Source: an uncultured Acetatifactor sp. (GTDB lineage Bacteria; Bacillota; Clostridia; Lachnospirales; Lachnospiraceae). Taken from it: a stretch of 64,000 nt of DNA. A program made the position numbers and the translations under genes. This document shows, piece after piece, positions 53,161 through 61,422 of the stretch (position 1 is its first letter; each line of letters opens with the position of its first letter). A model generated the notes under the pieces. The model searched no databases. It was not told the DNA's origin and saw only the letters and a list, made by a program, of their open reading frames with translations. The stretch is taken from contig CAJUTJ010000029.1 in assembly GCA_910589655.1 (NCBI GenBank), forward strand, positions 1 through 64,000, in the 5' to 3' direction.

Positions 53161-54147
53161 GGTCAGCTTTCTTTCCCTTAAGCTGCATCTGTCTCTCAGT
53201 TCACGATTGTTTATCAATGCCGTTACCTGCTCCGCAATCCGATTCAAAACCCCCTCCGGGTCTTTATGGTATGCTCCGGCAGCTAAGGCAATTCCTTCCC
53301 TTCCCAGAAAATCAGTCAGCTTCTCTTGGTTCTCCGCATAGGAAAAGCAGACAAAAGGTACACCCAGCGCCGCCAGTTCATAGACGGTGGAACCGCCTGC
53401 GGTTATGGCCAGATCGCATTGTTCCATAAGCCCTGCCATATCCTGAACGTTATGATGAATATGGATGTTGTCATATTGCTCTCCCAGAGTTCTCATTTCC
53501 TCAAAATGAGGGTTGAAATTCCCGATAATCAAATGATAATCAAGCCCGTCTCCCGCTTCCCCTTCCACTCTCTTTAAAATCCGTCCTGCAATATTGTCGT
53601 TGTCGCCGCCGCCGGTGGTAATCAATACATTCTCCGCCCGTTCCCTGACACAATAGGATTTCCTATGGAATTGGGGCCTTAAAGGCACATAAGCGCTCCC
53701 CAAAATCAATTCCGTATCCGTATTTCCGTAAAGCTCCACATAGTACGGCCTGTCCGCAAAGGCATTATAATTGATAATACGTCGCACAGGAAAGCATTTC
53801 TCGCCCATATCATCCAGCAGCGTCACCCTTCCGTACTTTCCTATCTCCCGCAGATACCGGTCCGTCACAAAATAGCTGTCCACCAGTATCTCGTTTGGTT
53901 CTTTTTCAATTTCCGGTATCCGGGGCCACAGGGAAAGCTCCGTCTCCAAATTGCCGCTCTCGCTTTCCAAAACGAAAACTTCATAACCCCTGTTTCCCGC
54001 CAGCTCTGCAGACTGTTCGTCCCCACAGACAAAGAGAATCTCCTTGCTTTCGTTTCTCTGTGCACTCAGTGCATCCGCTATAGTCAGGCAGCGCATCATA
54101 TGCCCCGCCCCTATTTTTGCATTACCGTCCGCCCGAACAATAAACAT
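53113..54147 (-). CDS. pseG: PseG-like UDP-sugar hydrolase (nonulosonate pathway)
   Basis: A 344-residue GT-B-fold protein of the PseG family, which removes UDP from UDP-2,4-diacetamido-2,4,6-trideoxy-L-altrose. It has RADGNAKIGAGHMMRCLTIA at the N-terminus (the GxGHxxRC motif), VDSYFVTDRYL, VLITTGGGDNDNIAGRIL and DLAITAGGSTVYELAALGVP. AGAGG precedes the ATG. It lies 17 bases after the PseI-like gene. The other pathway enzymes (PseB, PseC, PseH, PseF) are not in this window. A related sugar could be the true substrate. Confidence 0.85.
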   Translation of the reverse strand: MFIVRADGNAKIGAGHMMRCLTIADALSAQRNESKEILFVCGDEQSAELAGNRGYEVFVLESESGNLETELSLWPRIPEIEKEPNEILVDSYFVTDRYLREIGKYGRVTLLDDMGEKCFPVRRIINYNAFADRPYYVELYGNTDTELILGSAYVPLRPQFHRKSYCVRERAENVLITTGGGDNDNIAGRILKRVEGEAGDGLDYHLIIGNFNPHFEEMRTLGEQYDNIHIHHNVQDMAGLMEQCDLAITAGGSTVYELAALGVPFVCFSYAENQEKLTDFLGREGIALAAGAYHKDPEGVLNRIAEQVTALINNRELRDRCSLRERKLTDGLGAERLAEVLGVR

Positions 54148-54164
54148 ATTCCAGTACCTCTGTA

Positions 54165-55223
54165 CTATTTAAAATCCACCAGATCCCAGCTCATGGGAGT
54201 GCCAAGTTTTGCATCTCTGGTGATCCTTTTTCCTAAAATTTCTTCATAATGCATGGTGTGAAGCCCACAGGCAGGCCGCACGGAACGGAGATTTTCAGGA
54301 GTAAATATTTCTCCTGCCTTCATATCCTTTGCCACAAAAAGGGAACGGGAATGCTCTCTCTCCCTTGCCTGCTTCGGCGTCAATTCATAAGTCACCTGCC
54401 CCAAAGCCTTTTCAATCTTCCGGATATTTTCCACCATAATCTTAAACTCTTCCGGTTCCATGGAAAAAGCAGCGTCTGCGCCGCCGTCGGCTCTGGACAA
54501 TGTTAAATGCTTTTCCACCATTCTTGCCCCCAATGCCACCGCCGCATCTGCCACCGCATGTCCCATGCTGTGGTCGGACAATCCGGCGAGACAGTCGAAG
54601 GTCTGCGCCATGGAAGGAATCGTCCTTAAATTGATATCCTCATAGGGCGCAGGATAGGAAGAAGTGCATTTCAGCAGGATAATTTCCTCATTTCCCGCTT
54701 CTTTACAGGTATTCACTGCCAGTTCGATATCCCCAAGTCTTGCGATTCCCGTGGCAAAAATCATGGGCTTTCCCAGCTTTGCTATCCTCCGAATAAAGGG
54801 AATATCGTTAATCTCAAAGCTGGCTATCTTATAGGCGGGCACATGCATTTCCTCCAAGAAATCAATGGCGCTGAAATCAAAAGGAGATGAGAAAAATTCC
54901 AGCCCCATCTCCTCCGCAATCTTCATAAGCTTAGGCTGCCATTCCCAAGGAGTATAGGCCGTCTGATACAATTTATGCAATGTGGTGCCGTCCCAGATGG
55001 TACCTTGTGTGATCTGAAAACAAGGGTCATCGCAGTCCAGAGTGATAGTGTCCGCCGTGTAAGTCTGAATCTTCACGGCATCCGCCCCCGCATCCTTGGC
55101 CGCCTGCATGATAGCTACGGCACGGTCAAAATCCATTAAATGGTTGGCGGACATTTCCGCCACAATAAATACAGGTGACTGTTCACTGATACTATGTTTC
55201 CCGATTTTAATTTCCTTTTTCAT
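54165..55223 (-). CDS. pseI: NeuB-family nonulosonate synthase, PseI-like
   Basis: A 352-residue enzyme condensing a 6-carbon amino sugar with phosphoenolpyruvate to form a sialic-acid-like nonulosonate. It has VFIVAEMSANHLMDFDRAV (the PseI form of the motif), ADAVKIQTYTADTITLD, SSPFDFSAIDFLEE, LSDHSMGHAVADAAVALGA and MVEKHLTLSR, then a C-terminal SAF antifreeze-like domain (about 285-350). The neighbouring pseG favours pseudaminic over sialic acid. GGGAG in a repeat five bases upstream defines the ATG of MKKEIKIG; the twenty codons before it are repeat DNA. Confidence 0.9.
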   Translation of the reverse strand: MKKEIKIGKHSISEQSPVFIVAEMSANHLMDFDRAVAIMQAAKDAGADAVKIQTYTADTITLDCDDPCFQITQGTIWDGTTLHKLYQTAYTPWEWQPKLMKIAEEMGLEFFSSPFDFSAIDFLEEMHVPAYKIASFEINDIPFIRRIAKLGKPMIFATGIARLGDIELAVNTCKEAGNEEIILLKCTSSYPAPYEDINLRTIPSMAQTFDCLAGLSDHSMGHAVADAAVALGARMVEKHLTLSRADGGADAAFSMEPEEFKIMVENIRKIEKALGQVTYELTPKQAREREHSRSLFVAKDMKAGEIFTPENLRSVRPACGLHTMHYEEILGKRITRDAKLGTPMSWDLVDFK

Positions 55224-55677
55224 TTTTACTCCCATCTGCGTACTTAAAGAGGGGTGTATACACACCCTCTTGCGCGCCCTCAAGTCAATAGTTTAATATA
55301 TATTTTAATTCAACATTCCTCTAATTCTGCCATATTTGCGGCACATCATCACAATCTCACTGCGGGCTGCTTTCGTCCAGTATCTACGATACATCCGACC
55401 CCCTTACTCCGTCCGCTGGACACTTTACCGGAGCCTCCTCTTCACAGCCACTTGGTCTGTCACACATTTGGAGCTTAAAAAAGCAATTCCACTCCATAGT
55501 TAAACGTAATTGTTTTATATTTTACCAAGCCGTATGCAGAATGGCTAGTCCCAGTTATAAATAATCTACCACTTTTTCCTAAAAAGTAAAGTTTATTTCG
55601 TTTTATCATGGAATAATTTCGAATTATTTAATAAACTTCCCTACGGAAACAGCAGGGAAGTTTATTGAAGAAATTTA
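55224..55677. other. Gap with a family A repeat and AT-rich DNA
   Basis: Next to pseI lies a family A element (55224-55305) whose hairpin is replaced by AAGAGGG/CCCTCTT arms like those of the 28-kb palindromes. Beyond it are about 190 bases of GC-moderate sequence (minus strand could encode a 27-residue Cys-rich peptide starting MCDRPSGCEEE, without a ribosome binding site) and then AT-rich DNA with a terminator. The composition changes near 55500. Confidence 0.6.
55630..55666 (-). terminator. Terminator after the three-gene alarmone island
   Basis: AATAAACTTCCCT pairs perfectly with AGGGAAGTTTATT (13 bp, 11-base loop), 12 bases past the stop of the last island gene. The U-rich part lies in the stem itself. 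It could act on both strands. Confidence 0.65.
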
Positions 55678-56217
55678 TTATTTATTTGAGAACATGATTT
55701 GACCAGCCTTAAAGGCTAATAACATTAACTCTATTGATTGTGCGTCACACTTTCGAAACTTCAAATAATAATATAAAGTATCCAAAAAATTCTTAAAGGC
55801 AACACTTTTCTCTCCGACTATCGGCATATTAATATTATCCCCAAGCATAAAGCTGGTCAGCCTTGTCAAAAGAAATTTTTCATTTACATACAGGAACCTA
55901 TCATCGTCAATTTGCCGTGATAATTGAAGCGGCTTTCTCTTTAACAGCCAGAAAGTTTCATAAGCTTTGATTTTGATTTCATTTACATGCTCTATCTGTT
56001 GATAATCTTTCAGACGCTGAATATCTGAAAAGTAGTCCATAATTGCATGGCTTAAAGCCATCTCATGGATATAGGCAATATCCTCCAATTGATTGACCTT
56101 TAAAAATTCTATCATTTCCTGACTAATTTGTTGAATACGGCTTCTGACAATATCTTCTCCTCCCAACGCACTAATCAATTGGTCATATTTAATATATGTG
56201 TTTTCTATATTATTCAT
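55678..56217 (-). CDS. Unrecognised helical protein in the alarmone island
   Basis: A 179-residue, mostly helical and soluble protein with no motif I can name. It is rich in Ile, Leu, Lys and Tyr, and its codon use is AT-rich compared with the glycan genes around it. The start is chosen at MNNIENTY because AGGAAGTGA stands five bases upstream; this ATG lies inside the last codons of the preceding 73-residue gene, so the two are translationally coupled. As the distal gene of a RelA/SpoT-type unit it may be an antitoxin, immunity factor or effector, but nothing in the sequence decides this. Confidence 0.7.
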   Translation of the reverse strand: MNNIENTYIKYDQLISALGGEDIVRSRIQQISQEMIEFLKVNQLEDIAYIHEMALSHAIMDYFSDIQRLKDYQQIEHVNEIKIKAYETFWLLKRKPLQLSRQIDDDRFLYVNEKFLLTRLTSFMLGDNINMPIVGEKSVAFKNFLDTLYYYLKFRKCDAQSIELMLLAFKAGQIMFSNK

Positions 56218-56431
56218 AGCAGTCACTTCCTGTCAACTCATATACCGTACAACAATTTTTGCTTGGAAGGAAATCTCTATAATTCTGGTACTCCTTTTTT
56301 TCTACCTCTCCTGTATGAATGCGTGAACTATTGCTCAGCTTATGATTCCGAATCTTCCCCTCTCTAATCAATGCGATTCCTGTGTCAGCAATTTCACTGG
56401 CAAGCCTTTTCTGCCCTTTTAACATTTCCAT
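56210..56431 (-). CDS. Unrecognised 73-residue protein in the alarmone island
   Basis: A small charged protein beginning MEMLKGQKRLASEIADTG, with a basic middle (IREGKIRNHKL) and an acidic, Cys-containing tail (KNCCTVYELTGSDCYE). AAGGAGG eight bases before the ATG gives it the strongest ribosome binding site of the island, so it is probably well translated. It sits 30 bases after the alarmone synthetase gene and overlaps the next gene by eight bases. Size and position fit an antitoxin, but it has no recognisable DNA-binding or hydrolase motif. Confidence 0.7.
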   Translation of the reverse strand: MEMLKGQKRLASEIADTGIALIREGKIRNHKLSNSSRIHTGEVEKKEYQNYRDFLPSKNCCTVYELTGSDCYE

Positions 56432-56461
56432 GCGTCTTTCCTCCTTCTCATTCAGCAACGG

Positions 56462-57430
56462 CTAATTACTGTCTATCACTAATTTTAGACAATCATTTGG
56501 GGTATATATTGGCCTAGATTCCTTTGGGACACATGAATCGGATCCCTTTATTTTTAAGGCAGTACCTTCGGATACTTTCGCATTCTGTATCTCACTACTG
56601 CCACTCTGAGGAACGTTTTGCACATTTTCAGCTTCTATCATTTTTAGACGATAAAAGAAACTGCTCATCTCATCTGCCAAACCAGACAGCCTGTTTAACA
56701 GTTCTGTATACTCCTTCAGAAGCTGATCATCCTGAAAATAAGGATAGACTACCGCATGGTCAATCTCACCCCAGCCCTCTTCAAACAATGTTCTAACCTG
56801 TATTTCCAAATAAATGCCTTTATACTTTATGATATAATGGACAGAACGATACACTTTGCCATCTATCACACTATCCGGAGGGAGAATTTCATCATAAAGT
56901 TTTCTGGCATCTCCATTTCTAATATGGACTTTGGGCTTCTCGGCAATGTAAAAATGATCTTCATTATCATCGAAATCTAATATGCAGTCTCTGATATAAT
57001 AATTTACATTATTTTCAAATTTCGACATAATATACTGATGAAAACTTTTCCAATCGGCTTTGAACAATACCAGACACCTTATGCCGATTAAATCTGTAAT
57101 AAACTTTTCATAATTTGTTTTATCTAATTGCCTATACTTATTTTGATTCTCCTGCCTCTTCCGGATAATCTTAGCAATCACATGCTCCGGATCTTTCACC
57201 CTTGTTCGAAAAGAATGAACTTTCACCTTTTCCTCATCACTGACGCGGTCTTTATTAATATCTTTTAGGTAAGTTTTCGTAAAATCTTCTAAAATATCAG
57301 TATATTTATCAAACTTTATCTGATCAAAGTCCTGATATATATCACATAAATCCTCCCAAGATATTCCGGCACTCAAAAATAAATCCTCAGAAATATTGTA
57401 TTTTTTCAAAAACTCTTCTTTTGTAATCAA
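56462..57430 (-). CDS. RelA/SpoT-type nucleotidyltransferase (small alarmone synthetase or toxSAS)
   Basis: A 322-residue synthetase-only protein. The N-terminal 70 residues are helical (KKYNISEDLFLSAGISWEDL). The pyrophosphokinase core shows RTRVKDPEHVIAKIIRKRQ from 75, DLIGIRCLVLF from 113 (metal-binding Asp), YRSVHYIIKYKG from 194, EIQVRTLFEEGWGEIDH from 209, all conserved in enzymes that transfer pyrophosphate from ATP to a nucleotide or, in some toxic forms, to tRNA. No HD hydrolase domain is present, so the product could accumulate unless another factor limits it. A GTG/TTG region decides the start: GAGGTGA lies five bases before the TTG of MITKEEF. A good promoter lies upstream and two small genes follow. 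Confidence 0.88.
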   Translation of the reverse strand: MITKEEFLKKYNISEDLFLSAGISWEDLCDIYQDFDQIKFDKYTDILEDFTKTYLKDINKDRVSDEEKVKVHSFRTRVKDPEHVIAKIIRKRQENQNKYRQLDKTNYEKFITDLIGIRCLVLFKADWKSFHQYIMSKFENNVNYYIRDCILDFDDNEDHFYIAEKPKVHIRNGDARKLYDEILPPDSVIDGKVYRSVHYIIKYKGIYLEIQVRTLFEEGWGEIDHAVVYPYFQDDQLLKEYTELLNRLSGLADEMSSFFYRLKMIEAENVQNVPQSGSSEIQNAKVSEGTALKIKGSDSCVPKESRPIYTPNDCLKLVIDSN

Positions 57431-57518
57431 CGCATTCACCTCTATTATACATATTTCAGGCTCCACACGCAAAGATAACTTTGTATTATCCTTGCCACAT
57501 TGTTTTGCGCTCATTATC

Positions 57519-57547
57519 ATACTAACCGAATACAATACTATTTGCAA
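57519..57547 (-). promoter_or_regulatory. Promoter of the alarmone island
   Basis: Minus strand TTGCAA, 17-base spacer, TAGTAT, about 90 bases before the synthetase start. It shows that the island has its own transcription, separate from aepY upstream. Confidence 0.6.
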
Positions 57548-57677
57548 CCTTTTTCTTATTTTGTTTATCTATTTTTGTATTCAACGATACACGAAAAAAA
57601 ATCGAATTGCTTCTATTATACTTTGTTGCTCTAGCACTATCCCGCTCCCCCCATCATGACAGTGCATAAAATTCCCA

Positions 57678-58793
57678 TTACATTAAAAACCTCATGAATT
57701 CATCCCTGTTCTCCAGAGGGCTTGTGTCGGGGCGCCCTAAGTCCTCTCTGGCTCCTATGGCGCATTTTACTTCCAAAAAAGTCAGTTTCCTGTTTTCTTT
57801 GGCTCTACGGAGCTCTTCCTGCAGCTCTTCCATATTTTCCGCTACGGCAGTATAAGTATAGCCGCAAGCCTCCGCCACAGCCTTGAAATCCAGAGTCCTT
57901 GCCGCAGTGGGCATTCCGCCGACGGTCTCGTGGGCTTCATTGTTGATTACAATGTGTACCAAATTGCCCGGTGCGGCTGATCCAATCACCGCCATAGCTC
58001 CCATATGCATGATAGCAGCCCCGTCTCCGTCAATACACCAAACCTTCCGCTCCGGTTTCTGTACCGCGATTCCCAGTGCAATGGAAGAGCTGTGCCCCAT
58101 AGAGCCCACCGTCAGAAAGTCCGTCCCATGATTCTGGCCGTTTTCTTTCCGGATTTCAAATAATTCTCTGCTGGCCTTGCCCGTTGTGCATATCACGGGA
58201 TCCTGTCCGGCAGTCTCTGCAATCTGCCGGATAATTTCTTCTCTGCGGATCCGGTATTTATTTGTATATTCCACGGCTCCGCCGAAGGTCAAAGCGCCCT
58301 TCCGAACCACAAATGCCACGCTTCTGCCCTTCCTCAAAGAGTTTTCGAATCCGGCCATAACGGCTATCAATTCTTCCTCCGTAGTACCCTTATCCACCAC
58401 AGCGGAATCGATATCCATTACTTCCAGCAGTTTTTCCGTTATCTGCCCTTGGAAAATATGCTGGGGTTCGTCATGCACTCCCGGTTCCCCGCGCCAGCCG
58501 ATCACAAATATCATAGGAACGGCATATACTTTCCCATTGGTCAGGGAAGCTATGGGGTTAACGGCATTTCCCTCCCCGCTGTTCTGCATGTAGACCACCG
58601 GCACTTTTCCGGCGGCTAGGTAATAACCTGCCGCCAGCGCCACACAATTTCCCTCATTGGCCGCAATAACATGATGTCTGGAATCCGTACCGTAACGATC
58701 CATCAGATAATTGCACAATCCCTTCAGCTGAGAGTCGGGAACTCCCGTATAAAAGTCCGCCCCCAATATTTCCGCAAAACGTCCTGCTTCCAT
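57678..58793 (-). CDS. aepY: Phosphonopyruvate decarboxylase
   Basis: A 371-residue thiamine-diphosphate enzyme converting phosphonopyruvate to phosphonoacetaldehyde, the step that makes phosphonate synthesis irreversible. N-terminal FYTGVPDSQLKGLCNYL and ANEGNCVALAAGYYLA (with the catalytic glutamate) and the C-terminal cofactor motif GDGAAIMHMGAMA...NNEAHETVGGMPTAAR identify it. The length is normal for the family. AGGAG lies five bases before the ATG of MEAGRFAE; fifteen codons upstream overlap the end of the nucleotidyltransferase gene and are unlikely to be used. Together with the PEP mutase it defines a phosphonate pathway. Confidence 0.95.
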   Translation of the reverse strand: MEAGRFAEILGADFYTGVPDSQLKGLCNYLMDRYGTDSRHHVIAANEGNCVALAAGYYLAAGKVPVVYMQNSGEGNAVNPIASLTNGKVYAVPMIFVIGWRGEPGVHDEPQHIFQGQITEKLLEVMDIDSAVVDKGTTEEELIAVMAGFENSLRKGRSVAFVVRKGALTFGGAVEYTNKYRIRREEIIRQIAETAGQDPVICTTGKASRELFEIRKENGQNHGTDFLTVGSMGHSSSIALGIAVQKPERKVWCIDGDGAAIMHMGAMAVIGSAAPGNLVHIVINNEAHETVGGMPTAARTLDFKAVAEACGYTYTAVAENMEELQEELRRAKENRKLTFLEVKCAIGAREDLGRPDTSPLENRDEFMRFLM

Positions 58794-58812
58794 AATAGCT
58801 CCTGCCTTCCTG

Positions 58813-59526
58813 TTATAACTTTCGGTTTGTTTCAGCATCCCTCCCGGCCCGAAACCGCTCTAATTCTTCCACCGTATCGATTTCTACGATTTTCCCTTTT
58901 TCCACGGGATGTATTTTCAACTTCAGACACCGGAGATTCCGGTCCACTACTTCATCCCAAAACAGTGTTTCATATCCCGGCTGCCCATATTCCCGCTCAA
59001 CGGCACTCCGTAAACGTTCCGCATCTTCCTTGTCAAAGTAGGAGATGCCCACCATATTGTAACAATCCATTCCGCCCTTCCCTACTCTGGAAATGAATCC
59101 CTCCGAATCCGTCTCAAAAACCCAGTCCGGAGAAAAGCCCTCCACCATAGTTCCGAAATAGCAGGAATGTTCCAATGGTTCTCCCAAAATGCTGCCGTCG
59201 GAAAGGTACAGATCCGCTTCGCATATAAAGCAGCTTCCCATGGAAAGCACTTCTCTCGCCGCGTATATAGAAGAAATATTATTTACCGTCTCATATACGG
59301 AATTGTAAATCAATTCCACCTTATCAAATTTTTCCGCCAGATAAGAAAACTGCTCCGCCAGATACCCGGCCACCACATAAATTCTGTCCGCCACGGGAAG
59401 CAATCCGGCAATCACCGTCTCTATCATAGGGATTCCGCATACCGGAATCAAAGGCTTTGGAGTATTAAAAGTCAAAGGCAGCATTCTGGTTCCCATACCC
59501 GATGCCATAATTATCGCATTTTTCAT
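58813..59526 (-). CDS. Sugar-/phosphonate-type nucleotidyltransferase (LicC/PntC-like)
   Basis: A 237-residue nucleotidyltransferase beginning IIMASGMGTRMLPLTFNTPKP, with ETVNNISSIYAAREVL and a late FWDEVVDRNL / EIDTVEELERF tail, a pattern shared by choline-phosphate cytidylyltransferase LicC and the aminoethylphosphonate cytidylyltransferase PntC. From its place between aepX and aepY it would make a CMP-phosphonate for attachment to a glycan or lipid. It has no clear ribosome binding site of its own and probably depends on translation from the small frame upstream. A second possible cytidylyltransferase is the N-terminal domain of the mutase protein. Confidence 0.85.
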   Translation of the reverse strand: MKNAIIMASGMGTRMLPLTFNTPKPLIPVCGIPMIETVIAGLLPVADRIYVVAGYLAEQFSYLAEKFDKVELIYNSVYETVNNISSIYAAREVLSMGSCFICEADLYLSDGSILGEPLEHSCYFGTMVEGFSPDWVFETDSEGFISRVGKGGMDCYNMVGISYFDKEDAERLRSAVEREYGQPGYETLFWDEVVDRNLRCLKLKIHPVEKGKIVEIDTVEELERFRAGRDAETNRKL

Positions 59527-59662
59527 TTTTGTAGCCCAAAGCGTGCTTTAGAATGTATTCTAATAAATCATTCTCCGGCTTACATACTCCCGAGAAAACA
59601 TTTTCAAACACACTCCGGCACACATACCAATCCGTTTTTATAAGTTTACTTTCATGTCTCAT
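59465..59662 (-). CDS. Small open frame between aepX and the nucleotidyltransferase
   Basis: A 65-codon frame whose ATG overlaps the aepX stop as ATGA, and whose end runs 62 bases into the nucleotidyltransferase gene. It reads MRHESKLIKTDWYVCRSVFE at the start. No domain was recognised. It may be a real coupling peptide that carries ribosomes to the next gene, or the remnant of a lost gene such as an aminotransferase. Confidence 0.35.
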   Translation of the reverse strand: MRHESKLIKTDWYVCRSVFENVFSGVCKPENDLLEYILKHALGYKNEKCDNYGIGYGNQNAAFDF

Positions 59663-60954
59663 AATTCATCTATCAAAGTTATAATATCTTGAATGGGCAG
59701 CAATCTTTCGTCCACTTCCTGCGCCCTGTGATATCTCAAAATATCCTCCGCCGTCTTCTGCATGGCGGGAAATGCGCTTCTGGTCAGCTGGTTTGCATAA
59801 ATTACGACATTGGCTCCGTGTGCCGCCAGTTCCTCCTCCGTCACACAATTGTAAGAAGAAGGCACGGTCACAATAGGAGTGTCGGAATCCGTCCGGCGGA
59901 ACCTGTCGCAGAACTCCAGCACCTCGTCCGGTGTCTTCTTCCGGCTGTGAATCATAATGCCGTCCGCCCCCGCCTCCACATATGCTTTCGCCCGTGCCAA
60001 GGCATCCTCCATGCCCCGCTCCAAAATCAGACTTTCAATACGGGCGATAATCATGAAGTCGTCTGTCAGCTGCGTCTTCTTACCCTCCCGGATCTTCTCG
60101 CAGAAATGCTCCACGGAATCCTGTGTCTGCTCTACTTCCGTTCCGAACAGCGAATTTTTCTTTAATCCGGTTTTATCCTCAATAATAACCGCCGACACTC
60201 CCATTCTCTCCAACGTTCTCACCGTATACACAAAATGTTCCGTCAGACCCCCGGTGTCGCCGTCAAATATAATGGGCTTGGTAGTCACCTCCATCACATC
60301 ATCTATGGTTCGGAAACGGGAAGTCATATCCACCAGCTCGATATCGGGCTTGCCTTTTGCCGTGGAATCACAGAGGGAGCTGATCCACATAGCGTCAAAC
60401 TGATCCAGCTCACCGTTGCTCTCCACCACCGTCTTCTCCGCAATCAATCCGGTCAGACCGCTATGTACCTCTATAGCCTTGACAATGGGGCGGATATCCA
60501 GCAGCTGGCGCAGTCTCTTTCTCCTGTACTCCGGCATTGCCGCCCTCTCCTTCAAACGGGCGTCGATCCGCTTTACCTTCTCATTATATGTGTAAGGAAC
60601 ATCTATAATCTTCCCTCCATATTGGGAGAGCTTTTTCTCTACATTGTCCCGAATGACCCGAAGAGAACCCTCAAGCCAATTATCACCATGGATCACGTAG
60701 TCGGGGCGGATACTGTCGATGACCTTGTCGTACATCATATCCTCCTGTATGATCACCTCGTCAACCCCCTCCATTTTCTCCGCCAGCCGCATCCGTCCCT
60801 CAAAGTCCAACGTTGGAAAACGGTTAAACCGAATCATGGCGGCATCCGTCAGCACGCCTACCACTACCTTGCCATACTGTCGGGCCTGTGTCACAATATT
60901 AATATGGCCTTCGTGAATGACATCCGTACAAAAACATGTATAAACCACTTTCAT
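59659..60954 (-). CDS. aepX: Cytidylyltransferase/phosphoenolpyruvate mutase fusion (Fom1-like)
   Basis: A 431-residue bifunctional protein. Residues 1-135 are a TagD-type cytidylyltransferase domain with HEGH at 14-17 and GVLTDAAM and the RIDARLK stretch; residues 155-431 are PEP mutase with FDAMWISSL, DGDTGG at 231-236 and the diagnostic EDKTGLKKNSLFG from 259. PEP mutase makes phosphonopyruvate, the C-P bond-forming step. The same fusion order is known in Fom1 of fosfomycin synthesis, where the first domain makes CMP-2-hydroxyethylphosphonate. The ATG of MKVVYTCF is preferred; the 26 codons before it are family A and B repeats. Confidence 0.94.
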   Translation of the reverse strand: MKVVYTCFCTDVIHEGHINIVTQARQYGKVVVGVLTDAAMIRFNRFPTLDFEGRMRLAEKMEGVDEVIIQEDMMYDKVIDSIRPDYVIHGDNWLEGSLRVIRDNVEKKLSQYGGKIIDVPYTYNEKVKRIDARLKERAAMPEYRRKRLRQLLDIRPIVKAIEVHSGLTGLIAEKTVVESNGELDQFDAMWISSLCDSTAKGKPDIELVDMTSRFRTIDDVMEVTTKPIIFDGDTGGLTEHFVYTVRTLERMGVSAVIIEDKTGLKKNSLFGTEVEQTQDSVEHFCEKIREGKKTQLTDDFMIIARIESLILERGMEDALARAKAYVEAGADGIMIHSRKKTPDEVLEFCDRFRRTDSDTPIVTVPSSYNCVTEEELAAHGANVVIYANQLTRSAFPAMQKTAEDILRYHRAQEVDERLLPIQDIITLIDEL

Positions 60955-61090
60955 ATTTATACCCATCTGCGCGCTGCGGCGCGCACTTAAATCAATAGTT
61001 GAATACGCATTTTTATTCAACCTTCCAAACATGCCGCCAGCGGCGGCACAAGCAATACCGGCAAAAGCTGAATGCTCCTGCAGCGGAAAT
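60955..61090 (-). repeat. Family B and family A repeats in series before aepX
   Basis: Minus strand: GCCGCC/GGCGGC palindrome, GGAAGGTTGAATAAAAATG, then GTTGAATACGC-type arms, a GCGCGC hairpin and CAGATGGGTATAAATATG leading into aepX. Each element ends in its own Shine-Dalgarno and ATG. The remaining 330 bases up to the next gene hold only a plus-strand promoter. Confidence 0.88.
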
Positions 61091-61301
61091 CATATTCGAA
61101 ACATCAGGCTTCCGCCGTTATCAGCATCTGCCATTCAATCATATTTCGTCACAATAAAATCACAAATGAAGCTTTGTCGCAGAAAATCATCGGACGCCAC
61201 AGACGCGCAGCAGCCGGATTTCTGAGTGCATTATAATTATATCACATACACTCCGAAAATGTAAAAACTTTTCGAAATCACGTTACTGTCGCAACAACCA
61301 T

Positions 61302-61330
61302 TTGACTTCCCTAAATCCGTATATTATACT
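61302..61330 (+). promoter_or_regulatory. Strong promoter of the FkbM-like gene
   Basis: TTGACT, 17-base spacer, TATACT, about 90 bases before the ATG. It is one of the best promoters in the window. Confidence 0.85.
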
Positions 61331-61422
61331 GACATAAGACCACAAATGAGACTATTCATCCGGCCAGAAATTGATCTTTTGGAGTACCGGATACTCATGG
61401 CAGAGAGGAAGGAAAAGAGTTT

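Noticed and set aside
55311..55500. Possible remnant of a mobile element beside the alarmone island
   Set aside because: No transposase fragment, terminal inverted repeat or target duplication could be identified; only a composition change is visible.
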